A stretch of 64,000 nt of DNA from Isoetes taiwanensis (lineage: Eukaryota > Streptophyta > Lycopodiopsida > Isoetales > Isoetaceae). A program made the position numbers and the translations under genes. The stretch's first letter is position 1, and each line of letters opens with the position of its first letter. Location of the stretch: NCBI GenBank assembly GCA_021234155.1, contig JAJEKV010000006.1, forward strand, positions 9,391,003 to 9,455,002, given 5' to 3'. Below, one piece after another: positions 10,886 to 21,870 of the stretch. A model generated the notes under the pieces. That model searched no databases, was not told the DNA's origin, and saw only the letters and a list, made by a program, of their open reading frames with translations.

Positions 10886-12335
10886 TCAAGTGAAGACTAT
10901 ATATTCAGTTAATGTGCGGCGGATCTCCACACCCAATTCATATGGGTCTGGATCAGTGTTCGCACGTGGTTCTTCTGCTTCATCTGCCTCATTCTCCTCA
11001 ATCTCTTCTTCTTCTCCTCGTCTTATTCGCCACTGCCTTACTTGCTCCAACTCTTCCTCGATATCTGCCTCACCAATATCAATAAGCAGATTATGGAGAA
11101 TACAACATGCGTGAGCAAGAGTTGGAACATTCTCCGGCTTCATCTTAAGTTTCGTATCGAGACATCGGAATTTGCACTTTAATAGTCCAAACGCTTGCTC
11201 CACATATAATCTTCCTTGTGCCAACTTCTTATTGAAGATGTTCTCTAAATTCAAAACAAATCGCATTTAGAACATGAATTGAATTTAAACAAAAAACATA
11301 AACTATTAATCAATACCAGCATATGATAAAAGTTGAACATCCCCTTCATATGGTGTGATCAACCAAGGGGAGCAATGGTAGCCTTTGTCTCCTAAGAAAA
11401 AGGGTCTCAATTCTCTATGGTCGATGCTCATGATAGGACTTTGCAAGATTTGACGTTCTTGAATCCTCCTTGCTATCCCTGAATTTCTTAACACTCGTAC
11501 ATCATGCACTGATCCCGGGTACCCACAAAATATATCTAGAAACCTTCTTTTTGTATCAACAATAGCTTGCATGATAATGCTAAATCTACATTTCCTATCA
11601 TAATAATCCAATCCAGCAGGACCACATGGTTGCAATATTTCAAAGTGCGTGCAATCTATGGCACCAGCTGAAAAGGGTTTATACACAATTAGTTTTTATT
11701 GTCATTCCATCAAGCAAAATATGTAACTTGAAGTAGAAATGAATTATGATTGAAATACCTGCATTTGGAAGCTTCGATACTTGTTGAAACCCAGCTATCA
11801 CTTCTAATAATTGGTCACCTGTTGGAAATACTATCTTATGTCCAAAAACTTTCACAATGGCTTTGCATACTTCCATGACGATCATATGAGCCGTGCTCTC
11901 TCCAATGCCAAACTTTTCAGATAGTGCCAGGTAATCACAACCTTTGAAAAGCTTGTAAAGACAACAAGCTACACGTACATTAACGGGAACGGCTTTTCTA
12001 TAATGTGTATCTTTTTTCTCAACCTCATCCTGGAGACTATTGCAAAGAAACATGAACGTAGATTTCTTCATTCTAAACTTTTTTTGCCATCTATGATCAT
12101 CATAGTATGACATCAAGAATCGGTCAAACCATGTAAAACTTCTCGGTTCCACCCACCATCTACCTTCAGTAGAAGCATCCGCACAAAAAATCTCCACATG
12201 GCCATGTGATCTCAAGACATTCATCTCGTCATCTACTAAACGCTTCAAGGAATTGTCCTCTTCTTGTGTCATGAACAAATTAACATACGAACCCATAACC
12301 ATCATGATATCATGCGCTTGTTGATCGTCTTCCAT
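10886..12335 (-). CDS. PIF/Harbinger DDE transposase, intact
   Basis: Three exons join without a stop: 12335-11759, 11667-11317 and 11244-10886, total 1287 nt, 428 residues. The first intron follows an A-G split codon and both have GT/AG ends. The ATG at 12335 begins MEDDQQAHDIMM; an upstream AG in the 5' leader suggests a further non-coding exon. The N-terminal part has the helix-turn-helix-like FGIGESTAHMIV. The DDE endonuclease domain carries all three acidic residues: D197 in AGAIDCTHF, D286 in FLGDKGYH and E325 in LYVEQAFGLLK. The C-terminus is acidic (EEEEIEENEADEAEE). The protein would excise and insert the element with its Myb partner. All key residues and splice sites being present suggests recent activity. 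Confidence 0.92.
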
Positions 12336-13439
12336 GTCACTAAAACACTGCACAATTAGTGAATTTGTTAGTAGAAGCTTATCATTGGATGATCCATAAT
12401 GCAACATTCAACAATAAAAAAGCTCATTCATATCATAAAAACTTATTCAACAATCATAAAAGCTCATTCGAAGCTTATCATTGGATACAAAAATCATAAA
12501 AGCTCGTTCATATAGATTTAAACTTTGAAGACCAATTAACATGGAAGAGTTTTCAAAATTTCAAAGTTTTAAATCTCTGTTCAAATCAAAGTTTTCAAAG
12601 TTTTCAAAGTTTCAAAGATTTCTATTCAAATCTCTCTCCTCCAATGGCCATTCCATAGCGGCAATTCAACCTACAAAAACGACATTGTGTTAAAAATAGT
12701 AAAATTCTCATATGCACATTTAGATGATCAACGAAGAGGCAAACCTGAATTTGGTGGATGAAATGATGCTTCTTTGGTTGAAAAGTAGCTGCCCATTTTC
12801 TCAAACGCCCCCGCCATCGCTCCCACTAGAGTACGTTGTAACTCAAGCTTCTCTTTTTCCACTTCTAATGTTTTTGCAAAGTGGCTTTCCATCCTTTCTA
12901 TCATTTCCTTGTTATTTTCTGCCATCGTCTTGGATAAAGAGTTAGTATTACTCGCTCTACGTTTTCCAGACGAGGCTTCTTCATAATACCATGGGGATGG
13001 TGATCCCCTCACTAGTACCTCTACTAGTGTCGGCCCGTGCATTGGTTCCACATTAGGCCGGCTTGATTGAAAAGAATCAAACATATTATAAATGGCCTCA
13101 TCAAGAATAGGGAGGTTAAAGTTTTTCTTTTCACTCCTTGACAAAGAAAAGTACTCTGGCATCCCTGTCCTCTTGCTAAAATCATGGATTGTCTTATATT
13201 CACCAATCAAATTTTCGTATTTAGCACGACATCCATTTGCATCTCTATCAGTATAGCCATTTTCTATCATTCTATTAGCAATCTTTTTCCATCTAATAAT
13301 GGCAGATTCCATTTTGTCACGCGCTGATGATGCCTCTAACATCATCCATTCCTCCTTTTTGAGCTCAACAAGGAATTTGGTCTCTTCAAGAGACCAATTT
13401 CTTGATCTCTTTCGTTTCGAAGATGGTGTAGAGGTATTA

Positions 13440-13760
13440 GGGTAAAAGCATGTTAGGGTGTACCACTTTTGGAACCTACAAAAGTACATACACTAGGTAC
13501 TTCAGAACTGGGTACTTTTTCATTTTTATTTTCATTAAAACTAGTATAAAGGTCTAAAATAAAAGTCAAGGACGCATTAATATTCAAAGTTAAGATAAAG
13601 ATCATGCTACCGGAGACCAAAATATATATAAAAGTTCTAAAATGTAACTTTTATTGAGATATTACACGGGTACCCAGTACCCAGTCCTGGGTACCTTTTT
13701 AGGTACTTTTTTGGTCACTAAATAATACTTTTTAAGGGACACCCTAACATGCTTTTACCC
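13440..13760. mobile_element. 321-bp MITE nested in ORF1 exon
   Basis: Perfect 22-base terminal inverted repeats: 13440-13461 begins GGGTAAAAGCATGTTAGGGT and 13739-13760 is its exact reverse complement. The flanks are ATTA (13436-13439 and 13761-13764), a 4-base direct repeat. If the last base is counted with the element, the repeat can be read as TTA, as in Harbinger MITEs. The interior is AT-rich with several GGGTAC/GGTACC words near the ends and no coding sequence. The insertion postdates the host transposon. Confidence 0.9.
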
Positions 13761-16191
13761 ATTACTTATTTCCTAAATTAGACCAAAATCCGTCTCAAAT
13801 ATCATACCAACATAAGCTCTTATCTTCTAAAATCACATCCTAAAAACGACTCCTAAAAATCAGCGAGAATTCTTACTTGTTCTTCAATAAGAGGATCTTG
13901 GTTCTCTTGCGCACCAACCACACCATGAGCTTGACCAACATGACCATCATTAGTTAGAACATCCTGGACACAAAATCATGCAAAATCGTTAAAGAAAACC
14001 ATGCATTTTATTCAAAGGACATATAGAAAACTAGAGGTTTAAAGCGAGGGGCAGCAAGCATCAAAAAATAAAAAGCAAGCAAAGAAAAAAAATGGACAGT
14101 GAAATAGAGTCAATTAACCTCAAGACGTCCCAACAATTCTCTCCACAGGAATCCAGCATACCAACAATTCAGGATAATACAGTTACAGTGGTAGTAAAGG
14201 AGGATTTCTAGGAGCTGGCAGCAGTCATTGCACTCGCCCACCAACAATCAGGCCAGACAAATGCCTCTTCTCTAGACTCCTCATACTCATCCAATTGACA
14301 TGAGAAAACGTCTCTCAATTTACAATAGACAATCTACAACATGTAACAGATATTCAAGAGTGCAAAAACAAGTTCGACTCACATTTCGACAATGAATTCA
14401 ACTTAGCTTGCAGATGGTTTTTGCAGTAGTACATGGGGAGCAATAGTCTTGGTGTCTATCAGTCTGCACAAAGTGTACTTAGCACAATTAACATCAGTGA
14501 CTATTGTTCAGATTTCCAGAATATCAGCCAAAGCCATTCCATTTGGACTAGTCGGTGGCATTGTTGTCATAAAGGCCCAACTTGATGGAGGTGCAGGAAT
14601 CAAATTGATGCTTAGATCATTGAAGAAAGAAATTGGGTTATTCCCACTTGCATCAGCTAGTTTTGATATCAAATTAACAGATGGATTTGACCTAGTATAA
14701 GCTTTACAGCTCAGATTTTAGACTAACTGGTCCACGGGTTCAAAAATTATGGAGTTGGTATAATAGAACAGAAATGCTCAAAGTAAATTTTGACCAGATT
14801 TTGGGAAACAAACTGAGTTTTGGTGCTTAGCATATAAATTTAAGAATATGGACATGGAAGATAACGACATGAACATGCATGTACATGGAGTAAACGGGTG
14901 CACTTGAAGGGGCATTGAGCTTGCTTAGGCAAGTAGCATACAGGGTGTTGCAGAAACATGTAAAATATGTTCTCATGAGAAAGTGGTAAAAGTGACATGC
15001 ATAAGACTTGATGCAGGCCCAAACACATAAGACCATGACATGTGTCTTATTCTTATGACCATGGTTCTTATTCTTTCTATTGGCTAACATGGACTGGTGA
15101 CGAAGTCTACAAACCTTACAACCGTCTTTCATGGAACACAATTCAACGTGTAAGTGCTCACTTATGTTATTATTCAAGTGCACATATGGCAATTAGTTTG
15201 CTTTCATATGGTGGCCATATGGAGCCTAAGACACCTGGTGGATAAGTTCTATTAAAAAAAACATGGCTGTGGAACTCGTACACTTCCTACATGTACCATG
15301 GCGTGGTGGACTCAGAAATAATGGCATGCAAACTCAACTATAAGGCAGAGCCCATGGCTCAACAAAATGGTAACATTTACTACATAAGTGGGAAAAGGCA
15401 TACTGTAACTACGAAATGGAGCTTCATAGGGAAACTAGCTGGATGCATCTTTTTGTACATGGTATCATAGCAGGCTTTTGATAAACTCAAATTGAAAGAG
15501 ATGCACGTGGCAAACACTGGTTCAAGTATTTTGCACCTGCGGCCACAAACCTCTAAAGGAATTGATGGATGAAGTTGGATGACAGATTGTGTAGAAAAAT
15601 AGAGTCAATCAAGAAGCTTGTTAGATTCTGGAGGGGCAGCAAGCATCAAACGAAAAATAAAAAGCAATCGAAGAAAAACAAATGTACAGTGGAGAAAACT
15701 AGAGTCTGGCATATTGATCTTGGAGAAAAATACAGTGGAAAATCTGCCTTTAATACAGTGTGGCGGATCTTAATATACAGCGTGTGCCTTTATATTGATC
15801 TTTAACACCGACGTTTGCCCATATGATTGCTGAAATCTGTAGCATGTGGCAGTGGAAAATCCGCTTTGAATAAAGTCCAGCAGGATTGATCTGGGACTAA
15901 AATACAGTGGATAGAAAATACAGTGGAAAATCCGCCTTGGATTGATGATTCTTTAGCTGTGTCAATCAAAATCTTGGCTGAGGCAATTGGGGCTGAATCA
16001 AGGCATGCATGCATAAGTGTAAATCATATCTGCAGCATAAGTGTAAATCATATCTGCAGCATCCAGTTATAGCAGTGTGAATCATAAATCGAAGTAGTCT
16101 TTAATAGAAGGTCACCTGTGTCCTACGTATTGGTAATGAGAATGAAGCTGCTGATACGAAAATCACATGAGAGATCACATGAAGAAATCAC

Positions 16192-16490
16192 ATGAGAAAT
16201 AACATGAAGGCATTTTTTGTTCTGTGCTTGTTTATTGGGCATGCGTTGGCTTCTGACAAAGCTGATTTTTTGAGATCTCACAATTCGGCAAGGGCACAGT
16301 TGGGTCTTCCTGCAATGAAATGGAGCAGAACCCTGTACAATTATGCTCTCACTTATGCAAAAATGCAGGTTAACAACTGCATAAATGGCGGTGGTGCATT
16401 ACGGAGGCCATAATTTGTTCCGGGTTACGCAAGGATTGAGTCCCAATGATGCGATCCGTGCTACTTATACACATCTAGAATGGTGAGTTT
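16192..16490 (+). pseudogene. PR-1 / CAP-family gene fragment
   Basis: The frame from ATG 16192 (or 16204) gives a signal-peptide-like start (MKAFFVLCLFIGHALASD). It then gives the start of a CAP domain: FLRSHNSARAQLGLPAMKWS and LYNYALTYAKMQVNNC. After 16390 the reading shifts frame and shows HYGGHNLFR and SPNDAIRATY, matching the later YGENLF and SPxxAV region of plant PR-1 proteins. A donor-like GTGAGT follows at 16482. Family knowledge: PR-1 proteins are secreted, sterol-binding defence proteins of about 160 residues. Only the first 100 or so residues are here, with an indel, so the copy is broken. Confidence 0.78.
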
Positions 16491-16530
16491 GAATACTCAT
16501 TCAGCCTAATGAATTGTTTTGTTTTATCAG

Positions 16531-16680
16531 GTGATTAACCATGGTATCAGAGAATCATCATGTTCAGACATGATGGCAGCAGCCAGGCATTTTTACAACA
16601 TTCCAGTTGCTGAAAAGATGAAGTATTTTACCCCATCTTATGATGACAGACCAGTGAGATACTCTACAAAAATTAAATAA
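16531..16680 (+). pseudogene. 2-oxoglutarate/Fe(II) dioxygenase exon fragment
   Basis: After a clean acceptor (TTTTATCAG to 16530) the frame reads VINHGIRESSCSDMMAAARH and continues FYNIPVAEKMKYF and RPVRYST. This is the N-terminal DIOX_N block of plant 2-ODDs (usually QVVNHGV... FF.LP.EEK.KY). It stops at 16678. The catalytic HxD...H part is absent. It lies 40 bases after the PR-1 fragment, so two unrelated gene pieces were brought together inside the transposon. Confidence 0.78.
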
Positions 16681-17337
16681 GCTTGCTTGCTGATAAAGGA
16701 GGCCGGATTATTAACCACGTCCAGGCTGAGTTTCGTCCATATTCATCCCAACTAAGTGAATCAGTAGCAGCAGCTTTGCATGTTCTTCTAGCAATACTAG
16801 TCGTGCTTGTTGTTCACGCTTCCGCGTAAAGCATACCAACAAAAACCCAGCACCAAGGGATCCAAGCAAAAAAAAAAAAACAAGCAGACCTGCTCCAAGG
16901 GATCCTCATCATCGTCTTGTTGTTCTGATGTAGCTTGGGAAGAAGCAGACCTACTGCTACTGCGACCACCTGCAGGTATTGTTCGACCACGACCTATGCC
17001 CACGCCACGACCTATGCCCACACGACTTTGGGCTCTGATGGGAGCTCCAGTTCGAGCTCGAGATCTCCCGTCCGCCATTTCCAGCTCCGACAGCAGCTCC
17101 GTTCCTCCGTCCGTTAAAAAAGTTATAGTGACCTTTCAAGGTCACTTTAATTTTCAATGTAATTTTGATTTTGGGTTAAGTTTGAGTTTAATTTACTAAC
17201 TTAACTTAGACTAGTGTGAACCCAATTTAAATTAACCCTTTTAGGTTAAAAAAATTAACAGAATGTTAAATGACAAAGCTAATGGAAAACTAACCTAACT
17301 GCTGGTGTGAAGGCAAATGCAGTTAAAATATTAACGG

Positions 17338-17370
17338 AATCCTAATTTAATGGCGAGTGCGAAGATACCC
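17338..17370 (-). repeat. right terminal inverted repeat of Harbinger element
   Basis: Read on the minus strand it starts GGGTATCTTCGCACTCGCCA. It is followed on the plus strand by target copy TAA at 17371-17373. Confidence 0.92.
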
Positions 17371-17373
17371 TAA

Positions 17374-18170
17374 GAAGTATTATCATTATTTATCGTCTTT
17401 AAGCATCACGTTTAAGTTTTATTCTCTACCATTGATCTGGCGGGTATTTCCGGTATTTTGCCAGACCAATGGCCATTAGAATTTTGAAAGAAAAAACGCA
17501 TAGCAATATCAATGGTGTAGAACGAACACATGGTTGAGGTAAAACAAATAAAAAAGAAGCAAATCAATGGTGCCCCTGAATTTGCCGCACCCAGTTTCAC
17601 ACATGTCGGCCCTCCATCAAACCGCAATGAAAAGCTTCAAGGAACCATAGCTTCATCAAACCGCCGTCCTGCCATGGTATAAACCGGACAGGCCATAAGA
17701 TCCTCAAGGAAGCTGTTGTGGTTCTACACAATCCGCCCATCCGTAAAACAAAAAACCTTAACAGACCATCCAAAATACCACGACTCAACAATGCAAAATC
17801 GCAGGGCTTTAGAGCTCCATCCTCAAATCTGGGTCGCAATCAGATACTACAGGTCTGTCTAGATTTGCAACTACATTTAGGTAAACAGGGGCTTCCTAGA
17901 AACGAGTTAGATTTTGCATGATAATTACCGTTCGAAAATTTGCAATTCCAATACTTTGATCTCATACATACATTTGATTTTTTCTTCTGTTAGCTCGGCT
18001 ATGGCGGTAGCACTGGGAGGCTATGACATCCTCTGTGTTCGTTTTGGATTTGTTTGATGCAAAAAAACCTGAGTTAGGTCAAAGGATTTCGTAGAAGATG
18101 GATTTGTTTGATGTAGAAAACCTCACGTAGGCCAAAGGATTCTGTGCGAGATGGAGCGCGATCCATGATT
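17374..18170. other. flank of Harbinger element, no recognised gene
   Basis: Short frames on both strands (17597-17839 minus, 17718-17921 plus) have no motif. An imperfect tandem repeat of about 60 bases lies at 18047-18150 (GGATTTGTTTGATG twice, each followed by GTCAAAGGAT or GCCAAAGGAT). Confidence 0.5.
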
Positions 18171-18194
18171 AATATGCAGCTACAAACCTTTGTA

Positions 18195-18272
18195 CTCGTT
18201 AATTGGTGGAGGAAGGACCCACTTCATCCACGTACAGTGGTAGGGGCAGGACCCATCTGGGTATTTTATAAA
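18195..18272 (+). mobile_element. SINE fragment
   Basis: Matches the interior of the better SINE at 23275-23515: GGAAGGACCCACTTCA and then GGGGCAGGACCCATCTGGGT, in the same order and spacing. The tRNA-like head is missing and the tail passes straight into a TATC microsatellite. Confidence 0.65.
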
Positions 18273-18449
<177 letters not shown>

Positions 18450-19429
18450 AACATCGATGAGGGCTCCCAAGCCCTATTTTAGTAAAAGAAAAAAATCTAG
18501 AAGAATCAAGACAAAGGATATTAGACCACAAAATTGTTAAGCTATATGCATATATCAGGTGCAAGAAAAAGAAAATTATCTTTCCACCAATCACAAAATG
18601 CAAGCTATAAAAGGCAGGCTCTATGTTCATACGTAGAGTGTAAGAAAAATTAAGTTTTTTTTCTTTTTCCAAATTTGTTTTTCCATCCAAGGCTATGTTT
18701 CCGTAGACAGGCTACAAATTTTGAAATAAAAAGCCTTGGAAACTTAAACAAACTATTGTTCTTATCCATGTTATGTCATAGCCTAACAACAGTAATTTTT
18801 TGGCCAAAGCTATGCAAGCATAGCCTGAGTAAAAAAAGATTTTGTGCTTTTAAACAAATGAAAAAAGAAAAGAGAAACCCTACATAGGCCATGTGTGCCT
18901 AGCTTATTTCTTGTAATAAATGTTCGATACAAAATTTAAGATATTATCTAATTGTGATTTGCACTTTAAGTATTTAATAGGTTTCTCTATAGCTTCTATT
19001 TTACCTAGATTAGCAAATATGTATGCCACTGGTTGATGTATAGCAAATTCAAATTACTATGATAATCAAGTTAAATATTAGTTCTCATCATGATGGTTAG
19101 GGTTGGAATGTCACTTAAGGATGGGTTGGGATGTCGCTTGAGGACATTCCCACAAACTAGCTGAGAAGGGTTTGGGTAACTCCAAGACAATATGTTTACT
19201 GTCGACAAACTATTGTTGAAGTAAGCAAATAGCCAGCTAGATTAGATCATCGCTAGTGATTAGTGAAGACAAACTGAACCAAAAGTTAGGGCAGTGAATT
19301 GGGTATGCACTCTTATGCACCTCATCCACTTAGAATAGGCTTAGGGAGATGGATGTTCACTGAATATTCTTGGGTTACAACGTATCTCATCTGTTGCTGA
19401 CAATATTGCAGTTTATTTTCTGACAGCCT

Positions 19430-19512
19430 AATCAACACTTGACACTCTCTCCAGTTGGATGCTGCCTAGTGGCGTGACGTTAAAAACTACTATCTATCTA
19501 TCTATCTATATA
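19430..19512 (+). mobile_element. SINE 3' end with TATC tail
   Basis: GCTGCCTAGTGGCGTGACGT followed by TAAAA and (TATC)4 matches the 3' end of the SINE at 23275-23515 (GCTGCCTTGTGGCGTGACGT then TAAAA). The 5' part is lost. Confidence 0.7.
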
Positions 19513-20360
19513 TTTCAGGATAGTTCTAGAAAAGCTAAGACGACATCGCCTCCAAATTTCATTTTGCAACAGGTAGAGTGGAATATTTAGGGCATGTGGT
19601 CACATCGAAGAAAATCTCCACTGACTCGGCAAAAATAGAAGCCATAGTAGACTGTCATGTCATGTCGACAAAACCTCCTGTCGCCATAAAATGTATGTAA
19701 ATAATTCATTAACCCATAACTTTGCATCTTCTAGACAACAGATATCCTTAAGAGTAAGACTCTTAAGTCTAACCCTAGGATGGTAATTATTGCAAGATGA
19801 AGTAATTCGCAACACCAAAGAAACAATAGTCACCTTCAACACCACCTTAAGTAGAGCAAAGTTAAGCATCGATGCTAAAGTTATGGACATCGGCAAGTAT
19901 GACCTCGTAGTTGGTATGGAGTTCTTGAAGCCACAACGAAAGCAATGATCGAGTGTGGTAGGCATGAGATATCAATAATGGCATCCAATGGCAATTGCTT
20001 TGTGGCCAAAGGTAAGGAAATTGCTTCTATAATGCACCGTATATCATTAAAGCAGTTGCATCGATGCATCATAAAGGATGAGGTTAAATATATCCTTAGG
20101 CTAGAAGCTGTTGGCCCAGACCTTAAGCATGAGAAGGAGGATGCACTTTCAAACCAATTACCTAAGGCAGTTGCTAAGTTGATTAAGGAATTTTATGACC
20201 TCTTTCCGGATGAAATCCATGAATTACTGCCCTATAGAGGCGTGGAGTGTGAGATCACTCTTGCACACAATGCTGAGCCGACTAAAAAAGTTTCTATAGG
20301 ACGAGCACCCTAGAACTAGCGGAGCTAAAGAAGCAATTGCAGGAATTGCTAGAGGTAAAT
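19513..20360 (+). pseudogene. pol: rearranged Ty3/Gypsy fragment
   Basis: Bases 19513-19650 encode, with stops and shifts, the late RT region (VLEKLRRH, then the equivalents of [12 protein letters not shown] and DPAKIEA). Next, at 19690-20310, come the protease remnant and the protease-RT linker. These show THNFAS with the catalytic Asp lost, DIGKYDLVVGMEFLKP, and LPKAVAKLIKEFYDLFPDEI with LLPYRGVECEITL. Protease lying after RT is the reverse of the element's own order, so two pieces of one or two copies were joined. The family is that of the copy at 1230-3942 (FPDEI, PYRGVECEI shared). Confidence 0.8.
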
Positions 20361-21035
20361 ACTTCTTCAAATCTTATTATCTTTTAGACATTACTAATAA
20401 AGACACGGACACCAACTTGAATACTAAGTAACCTAGTAGCTTTACACATGGTGGAGAATCTTCCATGGAAGTCCATTGATTTCTTCCTACCTACCACTCA
20501 TAGGAAGACCCTTCAAAATGCCTTCAATGTATTGTAAGAGACAACCCAAATGAATAGATAAATGCCCTTATCAACCACAAATATTGAAGGTGGCTCACAT
20601 TGAAATACAACAATAGAGTGGACAAAGCAAGTAAGAATTTATGTTTTTGTTACTTCTACCATCAGTTGAGGAGTTTTATTGACTCTATTTTTAGAAGGAA
20701 TACCAACATCGGCCAGCCCACACTAACACTGGTTCGAGTCCACACTGCAATCCACATGATCATCTGCTATTAAGGGGAGGGTTTTCTAGCAATTTATTTG
20801 AATTGCCCTCTTCCTATAACTTTCTTATATTTGGCTTTTGCTAGGGATGAAGCTCTAGTATTTTCCTTGAATCTCTCGTAGTGTCCCTCTCTTGCTCGGA
20901 AAGCCCAGTTGTATCATGAGCTTTGGACCTTAAGGGTTGGTAATATGATTAAATCCTTTTATTCTTTAATATTTGTTCATGCAAAGACAACCTTGAGCTT
21001 GCATAGATTATCGCCTACAGTAATTATAGCCTTTT
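20361..21035. other. no recognised gene
   Basis: Possibly more decayed retroelement sequence after the Gypsy fragment. No conserved motif is seen on either strand. Confidence 0.45.
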
Positions 21036-21389
21036 AGGAAGGAAGGAAGGAAGGAAGGTGTATTTTTACGTCGTAGCTAGAGATGCAGCTAGGGTAGGCA
21101 AATACTGTAATGCTTCTTAGCATAAGCGTTTTAACAAATACATTGAAGATAACAGAGTGAGTACAAGATAACAAAAATGGTAGAGCACAAAACAAATATT
21201 GTTGAGGGTTGAGTCTCATCAAAGCGATTAGAAGATAACAAAGTGATAGAGATTGTTGATGAATGCATCTCATCAGTTCTCTTTTCTAAAAATTCATTTA
21301 TCAGGCACATCAAGACATATAGCCACACCAAATAACAACAAAGCTCTTTAATGGGCCTCAACCATTGCAAACTCAACTTTTCCAGTAGG

Positions 21390-21665
21390 CTTAGGATGTC
21401 ATTGATTAAGACATGCCCTTACAAAAGACAAACTAATACTTTAGTAGGCTTTATAATGTCATTGGTTAAGACATGACATTATAAAGAACAAACTAATCCT
21501 TTACGGACACATGCAGTGATGGAGATACATGACATTAGAAAGAACACATTAATCCTTTACAGATGCTTGCAGTGATGGTGGTAAACTTGATCAATGAGAC
21601 CACCTCAGACATTACAAGAAACGAATTAATTCTTTACAAACGCTTGCAGTGATAAAGCCACTTGA
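21390..21665 (+). repeat. degenerate tandem repeat, about 75-base unit
   Basis: Four units share the words GACATT, AAGAACAAACTAATCCTTTA and GCTTGCAGTGATG with variable linkers. Their starts lie near 21415, 21470, 21530 and 21610. Confidence 0.6.
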
Positions 21666-21764
21666 CCAACGGGACGCTACTTGACCAGTGGGACTATCTC
21701 TGTCCACATTGATATGTACATAATTGGCATGTGCATATTCAACCTATAAAGGTTTGCCTTTCAA

Positions 21765-21870
21765 AGGTGGGGTTCCTTAATCCTGAATAATAATAAAGTT
21801 ATTGTTTTCTGTTTGTTTTGGGTCTGTGGTCTCCGTGGACGAGAAATTTTAATTCAACTCAATTCAATTC
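21765..21870 (+). mobile_element. 3' end of a LINE
   Basis: TTTGGGTCTGTGGTCTCCGT followed by GGACGAGAAATTTT and an AATTC-rich tail matches the LINE 3' ends at 33520-33585 (plus) and 56236-56300 (minus). Confidence 0.55.

Larger units (their letters stand above)
13964..16889. other. oversized ORF1 intron with captured sequence
   Basis: The intron between ORF1 exons 1 and 2 is 2.9 kb. It holds a PR-1 fragment (16192-16490), a dioxygenase fragment (16531-16680) and an imperfect direct repeat of about 70 bases (14046-14115 and 15630-15705). It also has three CAGTGGAAAATC words (15733-15938) and an exact 24-base tandem duplication (16011-16058). An 83-codon frame at 14449-14700 and a 67-codon frame at 15042-15245 look somewhat coding but are not recognised. 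Confidence 0.6.
12728..17078 (-). pseudogene. Harbinger ORF1, Myb/SANT-like protein, split by a MITE
   Basis: Exons: 17078-16890 (63 codons, MADGRSRARTG..., Gly/Arg/Ser-rich, ending in an acidic run), 13963-13877 (29 codons) and 13772-12728. All join in phase 0 with GT/AG borders. Exon 3 carries the trihelix/Myb-SANT domain: RNWSLEETKFLVELKKEEW, IIRWKKIANRMIENG and NGCRAKYENLIGEYKTI. A coiled coil (MIERMESHFAKTLEVEKEKLEL) follows. ORF1 proteins of this superfamily bind the element and carry the transposase to the nucleus. A 321-bp MITE lies 12 bases inside exon 3 and shifts the frame by one. An ATG inside the MITE (13489) is in frame with the Myb domain, so a shortened 253-residue product remains possible. 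Confidence 0.85.
10204..17370 (-). mobile_element. PIF/Harbinger DNA transposon, near complete
   Basis: The left end begins GGGTACCTTCGCACTCGCCG and the reverse complement of the right end begins GGGTATCTTCGCACTCGCCA. About 31 bases match with three or four differences. The target site duplication is TAA (10201-10203 and 17371-17373), as the superfamily requires. Inside, on the minus strand, are the two expected genes: a Myb/SANT-like ORF1 (17078 to 12728) and a DDE transposase (12335 to 10886). The 7.2-kb length is unusually large because the first ORF1 intron (16889-13964) holds foreign gene fragments and a MITE sits in ORF1. Subterminal repeats resembling the inverted repeat cluster at both ends. 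Confidence 0.92.

Noticed and set aside
14827-15245. Opposing frames of 121 and 67 codons in the ORF1 intron
   Set aside because: Neither shows a family motif; His/Cys-rich text comes from CATG-rich DNA.
16545-16560. ATGGTATCAGAG as a tRNA-Met primer-binding site
   Set aside because: It lies inside the codons for VINHGIRES of the dioxygenase fragment, so the match is coincidental.
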